DNA of 64,000 bases from Halieaceae bacterium (GCA_028282105.1 JANQIO010000038.1:1-64000), one strand, 5' to 3'. Shown: positions 9,231 to 24,280, counted from the first letter of the stretch. The notes: generated by a model from the sequence alone, not told the origin. A program made the numbers and translations.

Positions 9231-12200
9231 ATGTCAACCTTTGTGCACCTGCGCGTTCACACCGAGTATTCGCTGATCGACAGCCTGGTGCGGGTCAAGC
9301 CACTGGTGGAGCGGGTTGCCGAGCAGGGCATGCCGGCGGTAGCGGTGACCGACCAGTGCAACTTCTACGGGCTGGTGAAGTTCTACAAGGCGGCCACGGG
9401 CAGCGGTGTGAAGCCGCTGTTCGGCGCCGACCTGCTGGTGCGCGAAGGGGAGGAGGCCCCCACCCTGATCAGCCTGTTGGCGGCCAGCAACACCGGCTAT
9501 CGCAACCTGACCCGACTGATTTCGCGCGCCTATCTGGAAGGCCAGCATCTCGGCATTCCCCAGGTAGAACGCAGCTGGCTGGCGCAGGCCGCCGAGGGCA
9601 TTATCGCCCTGTCCGGCGGCCGGCACGGGGATGTCGGCCACGCGCTGGTGGCAGGCCGGCATGAGCAGGCGGCGGAGCAACTGGCCAGTTGGATGGCCAT
9701 CTACCCGGACCGCTTCTACCTGGAGCTACAGCGCAGCGGCCGCGACAACGAGGATGCCTACCTGCACGCGGCTGTCGAGCTGGCGGCCAGAGCCGGCTGC
9801 CCGGTGGTGGCCACCAACGATGTGCGTTTCCTGTCGCCCGATGAGTTTGAGGCCCACGAAGTCCGGGTCTGCATCCACGAGGGCCGTACCCTCGATGACC
9901 CGCGCCGCTCGCGCAACTATTCGGAAGAGCAGTATCTGAAGAGCCCGCAGGAAATGTGCGAGCTGTTCAGCGATGTTCCCGAAGCCCTTGAGAACACGGT
10001 GGAGATTGCCCGTCGCTGCAATGTCAGCCTGGAGCTGGGCAAGGCCTACCTGCCGGACTACCCGGTGCCGGAAGGCCTGAGCATGGACGAGTTCTTCCGC
10101 AAGATTTCCCACGAGGGTCTGGACGCCCGGCTGCGGGCTCTGTTCGACAGCGCCGCCGCAGATTTCCCCGACAAGCAGGCCAGCTATCGGGAGCGGCTGG
10201 ATTTCGAACTGGATGTGATTATCCAGATGGGCTTCCCCGGCTACTTCCTGATTGTCATGGACTTCATCCGCTGGTCCAAGCAGCAGGGCATCCCGGTGGG
10301 CCCGGGCCGCGGCTCCGGGGCCGGCTCGCTGGTGGCCTATGCCCTGGAAATCACCGACCTCGATCCCATCGAATACGACCTGCTGTTCGAGCGCTTCCTC
10401 AATCCCGAGCGGGTATCGATGCCCGACTTCGACGTCGACTTCTGCATGGAGCGCCGCGACCAGGTTATCAAGTACGTGTCGGACACCTATGGTGGCGACG
10501 CGGTCTCCCAGATCATCACCTTCGGCACCATGGCCGCGAAGGCGGTGGTGCGCGATGTGGCCCGGGTGCAGGGCAAGAGCTACGGTCTGGCGGACAAACT
10601 CTCCAAGCTCATCCCCTTTGAGGTGGGCATGACCCTCGAGAAAGCCTTCGAGCAGGAAGAGGTGCTGCGCGATTTTCTCAAGGAAGACGCAGATGCCCAG
10701 GAAATCTGGGACATGGCCCTGCAGCTCGAGGGCCTGACCCGCAATGTGGGCAAGCACGCCGGTGGCGTGGTGATCGCCCCCTCCGAACTGACGGAATTCT
10801 CGCCGCTGTTCTGCGACGACACCGGTGGCAGCCTGGTCACCCAGTACGACAAGAACGACGTGGAAGACGTGGGCCTGGTGAAGTTCGACTTCCTGGGCTT
10901 GCGTACCCTGACGATCATCGACTGGGCGGTGGATATTATCGATCGCCAGCGCCAGGCCGCCGGTGAAACACCGCTGGATATCTCGCAGATTCCCCTCGAT
11001 GACGGCGAGACATTCAGCCTGCTGCAGAGTGCGAAAACCACCGCGGTGTTCCAGCTCGAATCCCGCGGTATGAAGGACCTGATCGACCGCCTCAAGCCGG
11101 ACTGCTTCGAGGACATCGTCGCCCTGGTAGCCCTGTTCCGCCCCGGCCCGCTGCAATCGGGCATGGTCGACAACTTCATCAACCGCAAGCACGGCCGGGA
11201 GGCGATTTCCTACCCGGACGCCCAGTACCAGCACGAGTGGCTGCAGCCCATCCTGGAGCCCACCTACGGCATCATCCTCTACCAGGAGCAGGTGATGCAG
11301 ATTGCCCAGGAGCTGGCCGGCTATACCCTGGGTGGCGCCGACCTGCTGCGCCGCGCCATGGGCAAAAAGAAACCCGAGGAGATGGCCAAGCAGCGCGCCG
11401 TGTTCGAGGAGGGCGCCGCCGGCAAGGGCGTGGAGCCCAACCTGGCCATGAAGATCTTCGACCTGGTGGAGAAGTTCGCCGGCTACGGCTTCAACAAGTC
11501 GCACTCGGCCGCCTACGCCCTGGTGTCTTACCAGACCGCCTGGCTCAAGACCCACTACCCGGCGCCGTTCATGGCCGCGGTAATGAGCTCGGAACTGCAG
11601 AACACCGACAAGATCGTCATCTTCGTGGACGAATGCCACGCCATGGGCCTGCCGCTGAAGCACCCGGACGTGAACGTCGGTGACTACATGTTCACCGTGA
11701 ACACCGAGGGCGAGATCATCTACGGGCTCGGTGCCATCAAGGGGCTGGGCGAGGGGCCCATTGGCAGCATCATGGAGGCGCGCCAGGAGGCGGGGCCCTT
11801 CACCGACCTGTTCGACTTCTGCGCCCGCACCGATCCCAAGCGCGTTAACCGCCGGGCGGTAGAGGCGCTGATTCGCTCCGGCGCTTTCGACTCGCTCGGT
11901 GAAGACCGAACCGTGCTGTGGGCCGCCCTGGAAGATGCCCTGCAGGCCGCCCAGCAGAACGCCGCCAACGCCAGCGCCGGTATGGAAGACATGTTCGGCG
12001 GCCCGGTGGCGGACGTTGCCGATGGCGATGTCTATGCCAACTACCGCTCGGCTCGGCCCTGGTCGCCCAAGGTCACCCTGGCCGGCGAGAAGGAGACCCT
12101 GGGTCTGTGGATTACCGGCCACCCCTTCGACGAGTACGAGGCCGAGCTGCGCAAGATAGCGCCTACCCGTATCCAGGAACTGCGCCCCGACGGCTCCCGC

Positions 12201-12710
12201 AACCAGGTGGTCACCGGGCTGGTGGTGGCCATGCGCACCATGAAAACCAAGCGTGGCGACACCATGGCAGTGCTCAGCATCGACGACCGCAGCGCCCGTA
12301 TGGAAGTCACCCTGTTTGGCGACGTCTACAACGAGTACCGGGAACTGCTGCAGAAAGACGCCATCCTCATTCTCGAGGGCGCGGTCGCCAACGACGACTA
12401 CTCGGGTGCCCTGGGCATGCGCGCCAACAGCGTGCGCAGCCTCGAGCAGGCACGCCAGTCTGCGCGGGCCGAACTCACCATCGAGGTGGCCGCCGACCTG
12501 GTCGACGAGGCCTTCGCGGATCGCATCCACCACCTGCTGGAACGGGCCGGCGAAGGCCAGTGCCCGGTGGCCTTCTGGTACTGCCAGCCCGACAACCGCG
12601 CCCGCCTGCCCCTCGGCGACCGCTGGCGCGTCAGCCCCACCGACGACCTCATCCAGCAACTCCAGGAATTCTGCGGCCCCGGCAAGGTGACCCTCAGCTA
12701 CCCCGTTTGA
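9231..12710 (+). CDS. dnaE: DNA polymerase III alpha subunit
   Basis: Replicative polymerase catalytic subunit, 1159 aa as in E. coli (1160). The N-terminal PHP domain starts [16 protein letters not shown]. The palm has [16 protein letters not shown] and the catalytic aspartates in [15 protein letters not shown] helix-hairpin-helix region follows, and an OB fold lies near residues 990-1070 ([17 protein letters not shown]). It starts immediately after rnhB. In relatives accA follows directly; here the fumarate reductase operon intervenes. Confidence 0.98.
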   Translation: MSTFVHLRVHTEYSLIDSLVRVKPLVERVAEQGMPAVAVTDQCNFYGLVKFYKAATGSGVKPLFGADLLVREGEEAPTLISLLAASNTGYRNLTRLISRAYLEGQHLGIPQVERSWLAQAAEGIIALSGGRHGDVGHALVAGRHEQAAEQLASWMAIYPDRFYLELQRSGRDNEDAYLHAAVELAARAGCPVVATNDVRFLSPDEFEAHEVRVCIHEGRTLDDPRRSRNYSEEQYLKSPQEMCELFSDVPEALENTVEIARRCNVSLELGKAYLPDYPVPEGLSMDEFFRKISHEGLDARLRALFDSAAADFPDKQASYRERLDFELDVIIQMGFPGYFLIVMDFIRWSKQQGIPVGPGRGSGAGSLVAYALEITDLDPIEYDLLFERFLNPERVSMPDFDVDFCMERRDQVIKYVSDTYGGDAVSQIITFGTMAAKAVVRDVARVQGKSYGLADKLSKLIPFEVGMTLEKAFEQEEVLRDFLKEDADAQEIWDMALQLEGLTRNVGKHAGGVVIAPSELTEFSPLFCDDTGGSLVTQYDKNDVEDVGLVKFDFLGLRTLTIIDWAVDIIDRQRQAAGETPLDISQIPLDDGETFSLLQSAKTTAVFQLESRGMKDLIDRLKPDCFEDIVALVALFRPGPLQSGMVDNFINRKHGREAISYPDAQYQHEWLQPILEPTYGIILYQEQVMQIAQELAGYTLGGADLLRRAMGKKKPEEMAKQRAVFEEGAAGKGVEPNLAMKIFDLVEKFAGYGFNKSHSAAYALVSYQTAWLKTHYPAPFMAAVMSSELQNTDKIVIFVDECHAMGLPLKHPDVNVGDYMFTVNTEGEIIYGLGAIKGLGEGPIGSIMEARQEAGPFTDLFDFCARTDPKRVNRRAVEALIRSGAFDSLGEDRTVLWAALEDALQAAQQNAANASAGMEDMFGGPVADVADGDVYANYRSARPWSPKVTLAGEKETLGLWITGHPFDEYEAELRKIAPTRIQELRPDGSRNQVVTGLVVAMRTMKTKRGDTMAVLSIDDRSARMEVTLFGDVYNEYRELLQKDAILILEGAVANDDYSGALGMRANSVRSLEQARQSARAELTIEVAADLVDEAFADRIHHLLERAGEGQCPVAFWYCQPDNRARLPLGDRWRVSPTDDLIQQLQEFCGPGKVTLSYPV

Positions 12711-12730
12711 GTCTTGGTGCTCTGTAGCAC

Positions 12731-12865
12731 GGGTGCGAACTGGGTATAGGCCCTCCACGGACACGCTAAAAGCATGACGTCCATGTCTCGCTCGGGAACG
12801 CGGGCGCCGCGCGGGCCGTCCTGGCCGTTCACGGTCCGTGAAGGGCCTATACCCAGCTCACACCC
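12731..12865. repeat. Long inverted repeat, copy 1 (downstream of dnaE)
   Basis: Arms 12731-12762 and 12834-12865 (32 nt each, three mismatches) could form a long hairpin around a loop of about 70 nt. The loop start (12761-12795) is a 35-nt segment that recurs, inverted and with three mismatches, inside the second structure at 12985-13019. Together with copy 2 it fills the 443-nt gap between dnaE and frdC, where no gene is evident. It has the layout of a dispersed intergenic element whose arms differ while the inner segment is shared. Confidence 0.75.
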
Positions 12866-12928
12866 TCCAGCGAGACAGATTCAAGACTTTTAGATACGAA
12901 GCTTAGAGCGAGTAATGCCGCCTGCAGA

Positions 12929-13048
12929 GCACGTGTGGTGCCTGGGGGCCTTCCGGGACCGTATGCGGCCATGGATGGCCGCATCCGAGCGAGACAGGGA
13001 TGTCATGCTTGTAGCGTGTCCCGGAAGGCCCCCAGGTACCGCACGTGC
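12929..13048. repeat. Long inverted repeat, copy 2 (upstream of frdC)
   Basis: Arms 12929-12959 and 13018-13048 (31 nt, two mismatches) enclose a perfect 22-nt palindrome at 12963-12984 (half-site ATGCGGCCAT) and the inverted copy of the 35-nt segment shared with copy 1. The arm sequence is unrelated to that of copy 1. No T-tract follows, so a simple terminator is less likely than a repeat element. Confidence 0.75.
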
Positions 13049-13153
13049 GTGTTCGGAGCTCTAACTGTCCTACTAAGAGCATGATTGAGGCGCATCAAGA
13101 AAGCGGCAGAGGGGGCTAGTTGAGGTCATGGGCAACTCCTATGCTGGGGGCTT

Positions 13154-13909
13154 ATGAATTCGAGCTACAAGGCAATCCCCACCACCGGTAAACCCGCGGC
13201 GCTTGGGCCGGGGCGGGCCAATGCCTGGCTGGACCTGCTGCAGGGGGTGTCCGGTGCGGTGCTGGTGGCGTTCATGTGGGTGCACATGTTCCTGGTGTCC
13301 AGCATTCTGCTGGGCAAGGACGCCATGTACACCGTGACCCGCATGCTGGAAGGCGAGTTCCTGTTCGGGCGCCCCTACCCGGCGCTGGTGAGCGCGGTGG
13401 CGGTGGGGGTGTTGGCGATCTTCCTGGTGCACGCCCTGGTGGCGATCTGGAAGCTGCCGGGCAGTTACCGTCAGTACCGGGTGTTCTGGCATCACAGCCG
13501 GGGACTGCGGCATACCGACACCACGCTGTGGCTGGTGCAGGTAGTGACCGGGCTGGTGTTGATGTTCACCGCCACCATCCATCTCTACGACATGATCATG
13601 CATCCCGACATGATCGGCCCCCATGCGTCGTCGGCGCGGGTCTACGGCGGCACCTGGCTGCTGGACCTGGTGCTGATGTTTGCGGTGGAAGTGCATGCCG
13701 GGGTGGGTATTTATCGGCTGATTCTCAAATGGGACCTGTTCGGCCTGACGCGCCGGCGCCAGCTACTGCGCCGGGTGGTGGCCGCTATCGTGCTGTTCTA
13801 CCTGGTGCTCGGCAGCTTCACCTTTGCAGCGTATCTCAGGATTGGCGCCGAACCCGCGGTGCAGGCCGGTGAACGCTATGTGCCCAGTTGGCAGCAGGGC
13901 ACCCACTGA
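13154..13909 (+). CDS. frdC: Dihaem cytochrome b subunit of quinol:fumarate reductase
   Basis: Membrane anchor (251 aa, five TM segments) of a fumarate reductase/succinate dehydrogenase with a single large cytochrome b subunit. Haem-ligand candidates are His44, His93, His143 and His181, in the same frame and spacing as the four axial ligands recalled for Wolinella succinogenes FrdC. Glu66 and Glu179 also match that enzyme's menaquinol-site and E-pathway glutamates. It overlaps frdA (TGATG). This points to menaquinol-linked fumarate reduction, though direction of catalysis cannot be read from sequence. Confidence 0.88.
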   Translation: MNSSYKAIPTTGKPAALGPGRANAWLDLLQGVSGAVLVAFMWVHMFLVSSILLGKDAMYTVTRMLEGEFLFGRPYPALVSAVAVGVLAIFLVHALVAIWKLPGSYRQYRVFWHHSRGLRHTDTTLWLVQVVTGLVLMFTATIHLYDMIMHPDMIGPHASSARVYGGTWLLDLVLMFAVEVHAGVGIYRLILKWDLFGLTRRRQLLRRVVAAIVLFYLVLGSFTFAAYLRIGAEPAVQAGERYVPSWQQGTH

Positions 13910-15894
13910 TGGAAATCATTCACACCGATGTGCTGGTGGTCGGCGGTGGCCTGGCCGGTCTGCGGGTCGCCATTGGCGCACGCCGCCGCGGGCACGAGGC
14001 GATCGTCCTCAGCCTGGTGCCACCCAAGCGCTCCCACTCGGCGGCGGCCCAGGGCGGCATGCAGGCCAGTCTCGCCAACAGTCTCAAGGCGCGCGGTGAC
14101 AACGAAGATGTGCACTTCGCCGACACCGTGCGCGGCAGCGACTGGGGGGCGGACCAGGACGTGGTGCGGATGTTCGTTCACACCGCGCCGAAAGCCGTGC
14201 GCGAGCTGGCGGCCTGGGGAGTGCCCTGGAACCGGGTCAAACGCGGACCCCATCGCGCCATTATCAACGGCCAGGCGGAAACCCTGGTGGAGTCTGACGC
14301 CGCCCACGGCCTGATTGATGCGCGCGACTTCGGCGGCACCCACAAATGGCGCACCTGCTACGTGGCCGACGGCACCGGCCACTCCATGCTCTACGCCATG
14401 AGCGACCAGGCGATCGCCCAGGACATCCCGGTCCATGAGCGCACGGAAGCCCTGGCCCTGTTGCACGCCGACGGTCGCTGCTACGGCGCGATTGTTCGGG
14501 ATCTGGTAACTGGCAAACTGCGCACCTACCTGGCTCGCGCCACCTGCATCGCCAGTGGTGGCTTCGGTCGCATCTACCGGGTGTCCACCAATGCGGTGAT
14601 CAACGAGGGTATTGGCGCCGCCATCGCCCTGGAAACCTGCGCCACGCCGCTGGGGAATATGGAGGCGGTGCAGTTTCACCCGACCGGCATTTTCCCGGCG
14701 GGCATCCTGGTCACCGAGGGCTGCCGCGGTGACGGCGGCCTGTTGCTGGACGCTGATGAACACCGCTTTATGCCGGACTACGAGCCGGAGAAACGCGAGC
14801 TGGCTTCCCGCGACGTGGTGTCGCGGCGCATGGAGCAACACATCGCCGACGGCAAGGGTGCGCGCACCCGTTTCGGCGAGCATCTTTGGCTGGATATCCG
14901 CCTGCTGGGCGAAGCCCACATCGATTCGCGCCTGCGCGAGGTCAAGGAGATCTGTCGCTACTTCCTCGGTGTCGACCCGGCCCGGGAGCTGATCCCGGTG
15001 CGCCCGGCCCAGCATTACTCCATGGGCGGCATTCGCACCGACTACCGGGGCGAGAGTACCGGCCTCAAAGGGCTGTTCGCCGCCGGCGAGGCGGCCTGCT
15101 GGGACATGCACGGCTTCAACCGGCTGGGGGGTAACTCGGTGGCCGAGACCGTGGTGGCCGGCATGCTGGTGGGCGAATACATCGCCGACTGGTGTGATTC
15201 CCCGGACAGTGATTTCCAGGCTTCAACGGCTCTGGTGCGCGAGCAGGGCGGCGCGGTCGCTGAACGCCTGGCAGCCTTCGCCAACAGCGGAGGCCGCGAA
15301 AATCCCTTCGAGATCCTGCGCCTGATGCAGGAAACCATGACCGACAAGGTCGGCATCTTCCGCAGCGGTGAGCGCCTGCAGGAGGCGGTGACCACGCTGC
15401 AGTCGCTGCTGGCGCGCTGCCGGGATATCGGCCTGCGCACTCAGGTGCGGGGCGCCAACCCGGAACTGGCGGCAGCCTACCGGGTCGAGAAAATGCTTAA
15501 GCTGGCGCTGTGTGTCAGCGCCGGGGCGCTGGCCCGTACCGAGAGCCGCGGCGCGCACTTCCGCGAGGATTTCCCGCGCCGGGACGATGCCCAGTGGCTG
15601 TCCCGTACCCTGGCTAGCTGGTCGGGCCCCGAGGCCGATGCCCCGACGCTCGACTACCAGGCCCTGGATGTGATGGCCATGGAGCTGCCGCCGGGCTGGC
15701 GCGGCTACGGCGCCAGGGATCACATCGACCACCCGGACACCGAACGGCGCCAGCAACAGGTGGAGGCCGTGCAACAGCAGCAGGATGATCGCATTGCGCG
15801 CCAGCGTGCGCTGCTGCCCTTCGAGTCCCTGCTGCCGGAGCGCTTCCAGGGCCGCAATGAGCGGCTCCAGGAGCCGGAGGAGGGGGCCGCATGA
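13909..15894 (+). CDS. frdA: Fumarate reductase/succinate dehydrogenase flavoprotein subunit
   Basis: 661-aa FAD subunit that interconverts fumarate and succinate. The N-terminal dinucleotide fold has [15 protein letters not shown]. The covalent FAD histidine is His43 in [13 protein letters not shown]. Active-site blocks are [21 protein letters not shown] and [16 protein letters not shown], and the FAD-proximal end has [17 protein letters not shown]. The ATG at 13909 overlaps the frdC stop; a TTG at 13888 is in frame but lacks support. A Gln-rich helical C-terminal tail follows the conserved core. Confidence 0.95.
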   Translation: MEIIHTDVLVVGGGLAGLRVAIGARRRGHEAIVLSLVPPKRSHSAAAQGGMQASLANSLKARGDNEDVHFADTVRGSDWGADQDVVRMFVHTAPKAVRELAAWGVPWNRVKRGPHRAIINGQAETLVESDAAHGLIDARDFGGTHKWRTCYVADGTGHSMLYAMSDQAIAQDIPVHERTEALALLHADGRCYGAIVRDLVTGKLRTYLARATCIASGGFGRIYRVSTNAVINEGIGAAIALETCATPLGNMEAVQFHPTGIFPAGILVTEGCRGDGGLLLDADEHRFMPDYEPEKRELASRDVVSRRMEQHIADGKGARTRFGEHLWLDIRLLGEAHIDSRLREVKEICRYFLGVDPARELIPVRPAQHYSMGGIRTDYRGESTGLKGLFAAGEAACWDMHGFNRLGGNSVAETVVAGMLVGEYIADWCDSPDSDFQASTALVREQGGAVAERLAAFANSGGRENPFEILRLMQETMTDKVGIFRSGERLQEAVTTLQSLLARCRDIGLRTQVRGANPELAAAYRVEKMLKLALCVSAGALARTESRGAHFREDFPRRDDAQWLSRTLASWSGPEADAPTLDYQALDVMAMELPPGWRGYGARDHIDHPDTERRQQQVEAVQQQQDDRIARQRALLPFESLLPERFQGRNERLQEPEEGAA

Positions 15895-16637
15895 GCGAGC
15901 TGATTGCCCGCGAGCGACGCCAGTTGGAATTGCGCGTGCTGCGTTACAACCCCCAGGACCCTGACGCCACCCCCGCCTTCCAGAGTTACTTCCTGGAGGA
16001 GGCGGACGCCATGACCCTGTTCATCGCGCTCAACGAAATCCGCGAACAACAGGACCCCAGCCTGCAGTTTGATTTCGTCTGTCGGGCCGGTATCTGCGGT
16101 AGCTGCGGCATGCTGATCAATGGCAAGCCCGGGCTCGCCTGCCGCACCCTGACAGCAGATTTGCCCGCGCGCATCAATCTCGCCCCGTTGCCGGGCTTCG
16201 AGCTGATCGCCGATCTGTCGGTAAACACCGGCAAGTGGATGCGGGCGATGAGCGAGCGGCTGGAGACCTGGCTGCACGCCGCCAGTGACGATCCCGATAT
16301 CGACAGCCTGGAGCCGGTGATGGAACCCGAGCTGGCCCAGGAGATTTATGAGCTGGAGCGCTGTATCGAATGCGGTTGCTGCATTGCCGCCTGCGGCACC
16401 CTGCAGATGCGCGAGGACTTTGCCGGCGCCGTGGGCCTCAACAAGCTGGCCCGGCTGCGGCTGGATCCTCGCGATACCCGCAGCGACGCGGACTTCTATG
16501 AGTTGGTCGGCGATGAAAACGGCGTGTTCGGCTGTATGAGCCTGCTCGGCTGCGAAGACAGCTGCCCCAAGGACCTGCCGCTGGGCACCCAGATCGCGTG
16601 GCTACGGCGCCGCATGGTGGCCAGCACCCTCGACTGA
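15891..16637 (+). CDS. frdB: Fumarate reductase iron-sulfur subunit
   Basis: 248-aa electron-transfer subunit between FrdA and the haem anchor. The N-terminal 2Fe-2S site is [11 protein letters not shown]...LAC. The C-terminal clusters are in [11 protein letters not shown] (4Fe-4S) and [17 protein letters not shown] (3Fe-4S/4Fe-4S). It overlaps frdA by 4 nt (ATGA), completing a tightly coupled frdCAB operon. The [11 protein letters not shown] form is the one seen in class-B (single cytochrome b) enzymes rather than in E. coli SdhB. Confidence 0.95.
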   Translation: MSELIARERRQLELRVLRYNPQDPDATPAFQSYFLEEADAMTLFIALNEIREQQDPSLQFDFVCRAGICGSCGMLINGKPGLACRTLTADLPARINLAPLPGFELIADLSVNTGKWMRAMSERLETWLHAASDDPDIDSLEPVMEPELAQEIYELERCIECGCCIAACGTLQMREDFAGAVGLNKLARLRLDPRDTRSDADFYELVGDENGVFGCMSLLGCEDSCPKDLPLGTQIAWLRRRMVASTLD

Positions 16638-16655
16638 CACCCCCCTCGGTCCCTC

Positions 16656-16783
16656 AAAAAGGGGTCAGAGCCCTTTTTGCGCCCTACTTTTAAAACCAGG
16701 GTCGCCTGGTTGCTTGCGAGTCGGATGCTGGCCGACGCGGGCTCTCGCCGTGTTACCCGGAAAAGGGCTCTGACCCCTTTTTT
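16656..16783. repeat. Inverted repeat flanking an 82-nt spacer, after frdB
   Basis: Arms at 16656-16678 and 16761-16783 are near-perfect inverted copies of AAAAAGGGGTCAGAGCCCTT. Each arm is itself close to palindromic (AAAAAGGG...CCCTTTTT) and ends in a T-run, so either could terminate transcription. The spacer has no gene. It may be the terminator of frdCAB and/or a small non-autonomous element; no transposase is nearby. Confidence 0.7.
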
Positions 16784-16838
16784 GTCGTTCTCGTGTACAC
16801 TTGGCCGCCTTACACCCCTATAGGCTCGCACACCCGCA

Positions 16839-17786
16839 ATGAACCCGAATTTCCTGGACTTTGAACAGCCTATTGCTGAACTCGAGGTGAAAATCGAGGA
16901 GCTGCAGCTGGTCGGTTCGGACAACGACATCAACATCGGCGACGAGATCGCCAAGCTCCGCGAGAAAAGTACCCGGCTGACCGAGAAGATTTATGCCGGC
17001 CTCAGCGCCTGGGACATCGTCAAGGTCGCCCGCCATCCCCAGCGCCCCTACACCATGGACTATCTGCCGCGGGTGTTCACCGAGTTTGACGAACTGCACG
17101 GCGACCGTCACTTCGCCGACGACAAGGCGATTGTCGGCGGTGTCGCCAGGCTGGCAGGCAAGCCGGTGATGGTGATTGGCCAGGAGAAAGGCCGCAATGT
17201 ACAGGACAAGGTGTCCCGTAACTTTGGCATGCCCAAGCCCGAGGGTTACCGCAAGGCCCTGCGGTTGATGGAACTGGCGGAGCGCTACAGCATGCCGGTA
17301 GTCACCCTGATCGACACACCCGGGGCCTACCCCGGCATTGATTCCGAGGAGCGCGGCATCTCCGAGGCCATTGCCCAGAACCTCGCGGTCATGTCACGGC
17401 TGCGCACGCCGATTGTTTCGGTGGTCATCGGCGAGGGCAGCTCCGGCGGCGCCCTGGGTATTGGCGTCGGCGACCATCTCGCCATGCTGCAGTACTCCAC
17501 CTACTTCGTTATCTCTCCCGAGGGCTGCGCCAACATTATCTGGAAGACCTCGGAAAAGGCCCCGGATGCCGCCCAGGCTATGGGCGTAACCTCCAGTGTG
17601 CTGGAAGAACTGGGCATTGTAGATGCCACCATCGAGGAACCCCTGGGTGGCGCTCATCGCGACGTTGAGCTGATGGCCAGCCGCATTCAGGAGCACCTGG
17701 TAGAGCAGCTTGAGCGCCTGCAGGCCGTGCCGCTGGATGAGATGCTGGAGGCGCGCTACCAGCGCCTGTTGTCCTACGGCAACTGA
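16839..17786 (+). CDS. accA: Acetyl-CoA carboxylase carboxyltransferase subunit alpha
   Basis: With AccD, transfers carboxyl from carboxybiotin to acetyl-CoA, giving malonyl-CoA for fatty-acid synthesis. 315 aa, the usual length. N-terminal [18 protein letters not shown] is the family start. The crotonase-fold core includes [18 protein letters not shown] and [15 protein letters not shown]. The N-terminal match supports the ATG at 16839 although no strong ribosome site is visible. tilS follows 14 nt after the stop. Confidence 0.97.
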   Translation: MNPNFLDFEQPIAELEVKIEELQLVGSDNDINIGDEIAKLREKSTRLTEKIYAGLSAWDIVKVARHPQRPYTMDYLPRVFTEFDELHGDRHFADDKAIVGGVARLAGKPVMVIGQEKGRNVQDKVSRNFGMPKPEGYRKALRLMELAERYSMPVVTLIDTPGAYPGIDSEERGISEAIAQNLAVMSRLRTPIVSVVIGEGSSGGALGIGVGDHLAMLQYSTYFVISPEGCANIIWKTSEKAPDAAQAMGVTSSVLEELGIVDATIEEPLGGAHRDVELMASRIQEHLVEQLERLQAVPLDEMLEARYQRLLSYGN

Positions 17787-17800
17787 GCAAGTCGGGTCCT

Positions 17801-19138
17801 GTGGCCCTTACCGCTGACACCCTCTGGCCCACACTGGAACCCTGGTGCGGAGCCGGTCGCTGGTGGGTGGGCCTGAGCGGCGGGCTGGATTCCTGCCTGT
17901 TGCTCAGCCTGCTGGCGGAAATGCGCGCTGACGCCGGTCGCCCGCTGCCCGGGCTCGCGGCCATTCACGTCGATCACCAACTGCATCCTGACTCCGCTCA
18001 ATGGGCGCAGCACTGCGCGGTGCTTTGCGAAACGCTGTCGGTGCCGCTGGAGATCCGCCGCGTAGACGTCGAGCCCGCCGGCGAGGGACTGGAAGCCGGG
18101 GCCCGCCGCGCCCGCTACCAGGTGTTTGAGAGCCTGCTGGGCGCGGATGATGTGCTGCTGCTGGCGCACCACCTTGACGACCAGGTGGAGACCTTCTTTC
18201 TGCGGCTGATGCGCGGTGCCGGCACTCGCGGACTGGCCGGTATGCCGGCGCACCGGGCGCTGCAGTCAGCCCGGTTGCTGCGGCCGCTGTTGCCTTACTC
18301 GCGGGCGGAACTGGAGAACTGCGCGGCACAACGCCCGCTGCAGTGGATCGAGGATCCGTCCAACGCCAATGTCGACCTCGATCGCAACTTTTTGCGCCAG
18401 CGCCTGCTGCCCGTGCTGGGCGAGCGCTGGCCTGGCTATCGGGACGCGATAGCCGCCAGCATGGCGTCACTGGCGGACGCGGAGCTGGCACTGGCAGCAC
18501 TGGATGACGCCCAGTTGGCGCCGGCCCGCGATCGCGCTTTCGGCGCAGCCAGGCTGGCACTGGACTCGCTGCCGCTGGAGTCTCGGCTAACGCTGGGACG
18601 CCTGTTGCGGCGCTGGCTGGAACAGGAAAACGCCGCTTTGCCCCCACGAAACCGCCTGCTGGAGTTCTGTCGCCAATTGCAAAGCGCCGCAGAAGACAGC
18701 CTGCCTGAGCTCGATCTCGGTGACCGCGTGTTGCGCCGCTACCGGCAGCACCTGTACCTGGTGCCAACCCCGTCGGAGCTGCCCGCTGAGCAGTCGCTGT
18801 CTCCAGACGGGGTGCTGGCGCAGCCCGGTTGGGGTCGGCTGATGCTGGTACCCGCCGAGTCCGGCCTGGCGCTGCCCGCGGGCGGCGCCTGGCAATTGCG
18901 CTGGCGCAGCGGCGGCGAGCGCTGTCGCCCGCTGGGGCGAGACCACAGCCAGGCCCTGAAGCAACTGCTACAGGAGCGCGCTGTACCACCCTGGGTGCGC
19001 GAGCGGCTGCCCCTGCTCTACGACGGGGAGGAGTTGGCGGCGGTCGCGAATCTCTGGGTCTGTGAGGGGCACCAGGCGCAGGCGCCGGCACCGGCCTACC
19101 AGGTGGTTTGGGAGCCCTTCCCGGCCCCGTTTGATTGA
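17801..19138 (+). CDS. tilS: tRNA(Ile)-lysidine synthase
   Basis: Adds lysine to C34 of the CAU-anticodon tRNA-Ile so that it reads AUA. 445 aa. N-terminal PP-loop SGGLDS is at residues 26-31, the N-type ATPase core continues through HHLDDQVETFFLRLMRGAG, and C-terminal TilS domains extend to about residue 430 (CRPLGRDHSQALKQLLQE). The start is GTG. It lies directly downstream of accA, as in other gammaproteobacteria. Confidence 0.95.
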   Translation: MALTADTLWPTLEPWCGAGRWWVGLSGGLDSCLLLSLLAEMRADAGRPLPGLAAIHVDHQLHPDSAQWAQHCAVLCETLSVPLEIRRVDVEPAGEGLEAGARRARYQVFESLLGADDVLLLAHHLDDQVETFFLRLMRGAGTRGLAGMPAHRALQSARLLRPLLPYSRAELENCAAQRPLQWIEDPSNANVDLDRNFLRQRLLPVLGERWPGYRDAIAASMASLADAELALAALDDAQLAPARDRAFGAARLALDSLPLESRLTLGRLLRRWLEQENAALPPRNRLLEFCRQLQSAAEDSLPELDLGDRVLRRYRQHLYLVPTPSELPAEQSLSPDGVLAQPGWGRLMLVPAESGLALPAGGAWQLRWRSGGERCRPLGRDHSQALKQLLQERAVPPWVRERLPLLYDGEELAAVANLWVCEGHQAQAPAPAYQVVWEPFPAPFD

Positions 19139-19222
19139 GCGGCTATAGCCTTTCTGTTATCCTGACGTCCCATCTTTTGCAGGGCCGTGCAAAGCCGGTC
19201 ACCGCGCAACTCAGACCCCTCC

Positions 19223-19259
19223 AGACCCCCGGCATTCGCCGTCTTGGGGCGTTTTTTTT
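19223..19259 (+). terminator. Possible intrinsic terminator after tilS
   Basis: A GC-rich segment that can pair CCCC (19226-19229) with GGGG (19246-19249) around an inner GGC/GCC stem is followed by eight T residues (19252-19259). The stem is irregular, so this is tentative. It would separate tilS from pyrG. Confidence 0.4.
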
Positions 19260-19320
19260 GGGGCGGGCCTGAGCAGCGGTCACCAGGGTGAGTCCACAGT
19301 ACCGGCATCGAAACACGTAA

Positions 19321-23223
<3,903 letters not shown>

Positions 23224-23259
23224 CGTGAGGCACACCAGCCGCGGGGCCGGACTGGCGCT

Positions 23260-23565
23260 ATGAAGTGGCTGGCCCTGGGGCTTGCGATGCTGCTGCTGGC
23301 CGCACAGTACCGGCTCTGGTTTGCCGACGAGGGCAGTCTGGCTGAGCTACACCGCCTGCAGCAGGAAATCGACCAACAGCAGGCGCGCAATGCCGAGCTG
23401 GAGGCGCGCAATCTGCGCCTGGAGCAGGAGGTGATCGAACTGCAGCAGGGGCTGGAGACCGTCGAGGAACGCGCACGGCGCGACCTGGGCATGATCCGCG
23501 ACGGGGAGACCTACTACCAGGTGATCGAGGCGGAACAGGACGATCAGCGCGATGACAATCGCTGA
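23260..23565 (+). CDS. ftsB: Cell division protein FtsB
   Basis: Small bitopic divisome protein that links FtsL and FtsQ. 101 aa: a short cytoplasmic start, one TM segment (about residues 4-21), then a periplasmic coiled coil rich in Q/E/L. The end motif RARRDLGMIRDGETYYQVIE is characteristic. It overlaps ispD by 14 nt. Confidence 0.92.
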   Translation: MKWLALGLAMLLLAAQYRLWFADEGSLAELHRLQQEIDQQQARNAELEARNLRLEQEVIELQQGLETVEERARRDLGMIRDGETYYQVIEAEQDDQRDDNR

Positions 23566-24280
23566 ACCACGCTACTGGGGTGTCGTGCCCGCCGCCGGCA
23601 GCGGTGCCCGCATGGGCGCCGACTGCCCCAAGCAGTATCTCGAGTTAAAGGGCAGCGCCATACTCCAGCACACCCTGGACGCCCTGCTGGGCTTGCCACT
23701 GCTACAGGCCGTGATGGTGGCGTTGGCGCAAGATGACACACGCTGGGCCGGGCTCGCTGCGGCTCGGGACGAGCGGGTAAAGACTACCCGCGGCGGTGCG
23801 GAACGCGCCGACTCGGTGCTGGCCTGTCTGCGGGCCCTGGAAAGCCAGGCTGACCCCGAAGACTGGGTATTGGTACACGACGCCGCCCGGCCCTGTGTCA
23901 GCCAGGCCGAACTGGAAAAGCTGGTCGACAGCCTGAAGAATGACCCGGTCGGTGGCCTGTTGGCGCTGCCGGTGTCGGAAACCGTCAAGCGTGCTGACGC
24001 GGGTCAGCGGGTGGCCGATACGGTGGACCGCAGGAGCCTTTGGCTGGCCCAGACGCCGCAGATGTTCCGCTACGGGATGTTGCGCGCCGCCCTGGAGTCC
24101 GCCGCCGAACGGGGGCTGGCGGTGACGGATGAGGCGTCGGCCCTGGAGCAGGCGGGCCACGCCCCGCGACTGGTGGCGGGTAGCGCCAGCAATATCAAGG
24201 TCACCCGGCCGGCAGACCTGCCGATGGCGGAGCGTTACCTGGCGTTTCGGGATCAGCTACCTGAAGTGGAGAAGCAATAA
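23552..24280 (+). CDS. ispD: 2-C-methyl-D-erythritol 4-phosphate cytidylyltransferase
   Basis: Third MEP-pathway step: makes CDP-ME from MEP and CTP. 242 aa. The N-terminal nucleotide-binding motif is [19 protein letters not shown], with [13 protein letters not shown] centrally and [11 protein letters not shown] near the C-terminus. It starts inside the end of ftsB and its stop overlaps the ispF ATG. Confidence 0.95.
   Translation: MTIAEPRYWGVVPAAGSGARMGADCPKQYLELKGSAILQHTLDALLGLPLLQAVMVALAQDDTRWAGLAAARDERVKTTRGGAERADSVLACLRALESQADPEDWVLVHDAARPCVSQAELEKLVDSLKNDPVGGLLALPVSETVKRADAGQRVADTVDRRSLWLAQTPQMFRYGMLRAALESAAERGLAVTDEASALEQAGHAPRLVAGSASNIKVTRPADLPMAERYLAFRDQLPEVEKQ

Noticed and set aside
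9726-12764. A 1012-codon minus-strand open frame opposite dnaE
   Set aside because: It is antisense to a complete dnaE with all motifs; its composition (His/Gln/Val-rich) is typical of a shadow frame in high-GC DNA.
12731-16783. Composite transposon carrying frdCAB
   Set aside because: The inverted repeats at the two ends are unrelated to each other and no transposase or target-site duplication was seen; only an insertion of unknown mechanism can be suggested.
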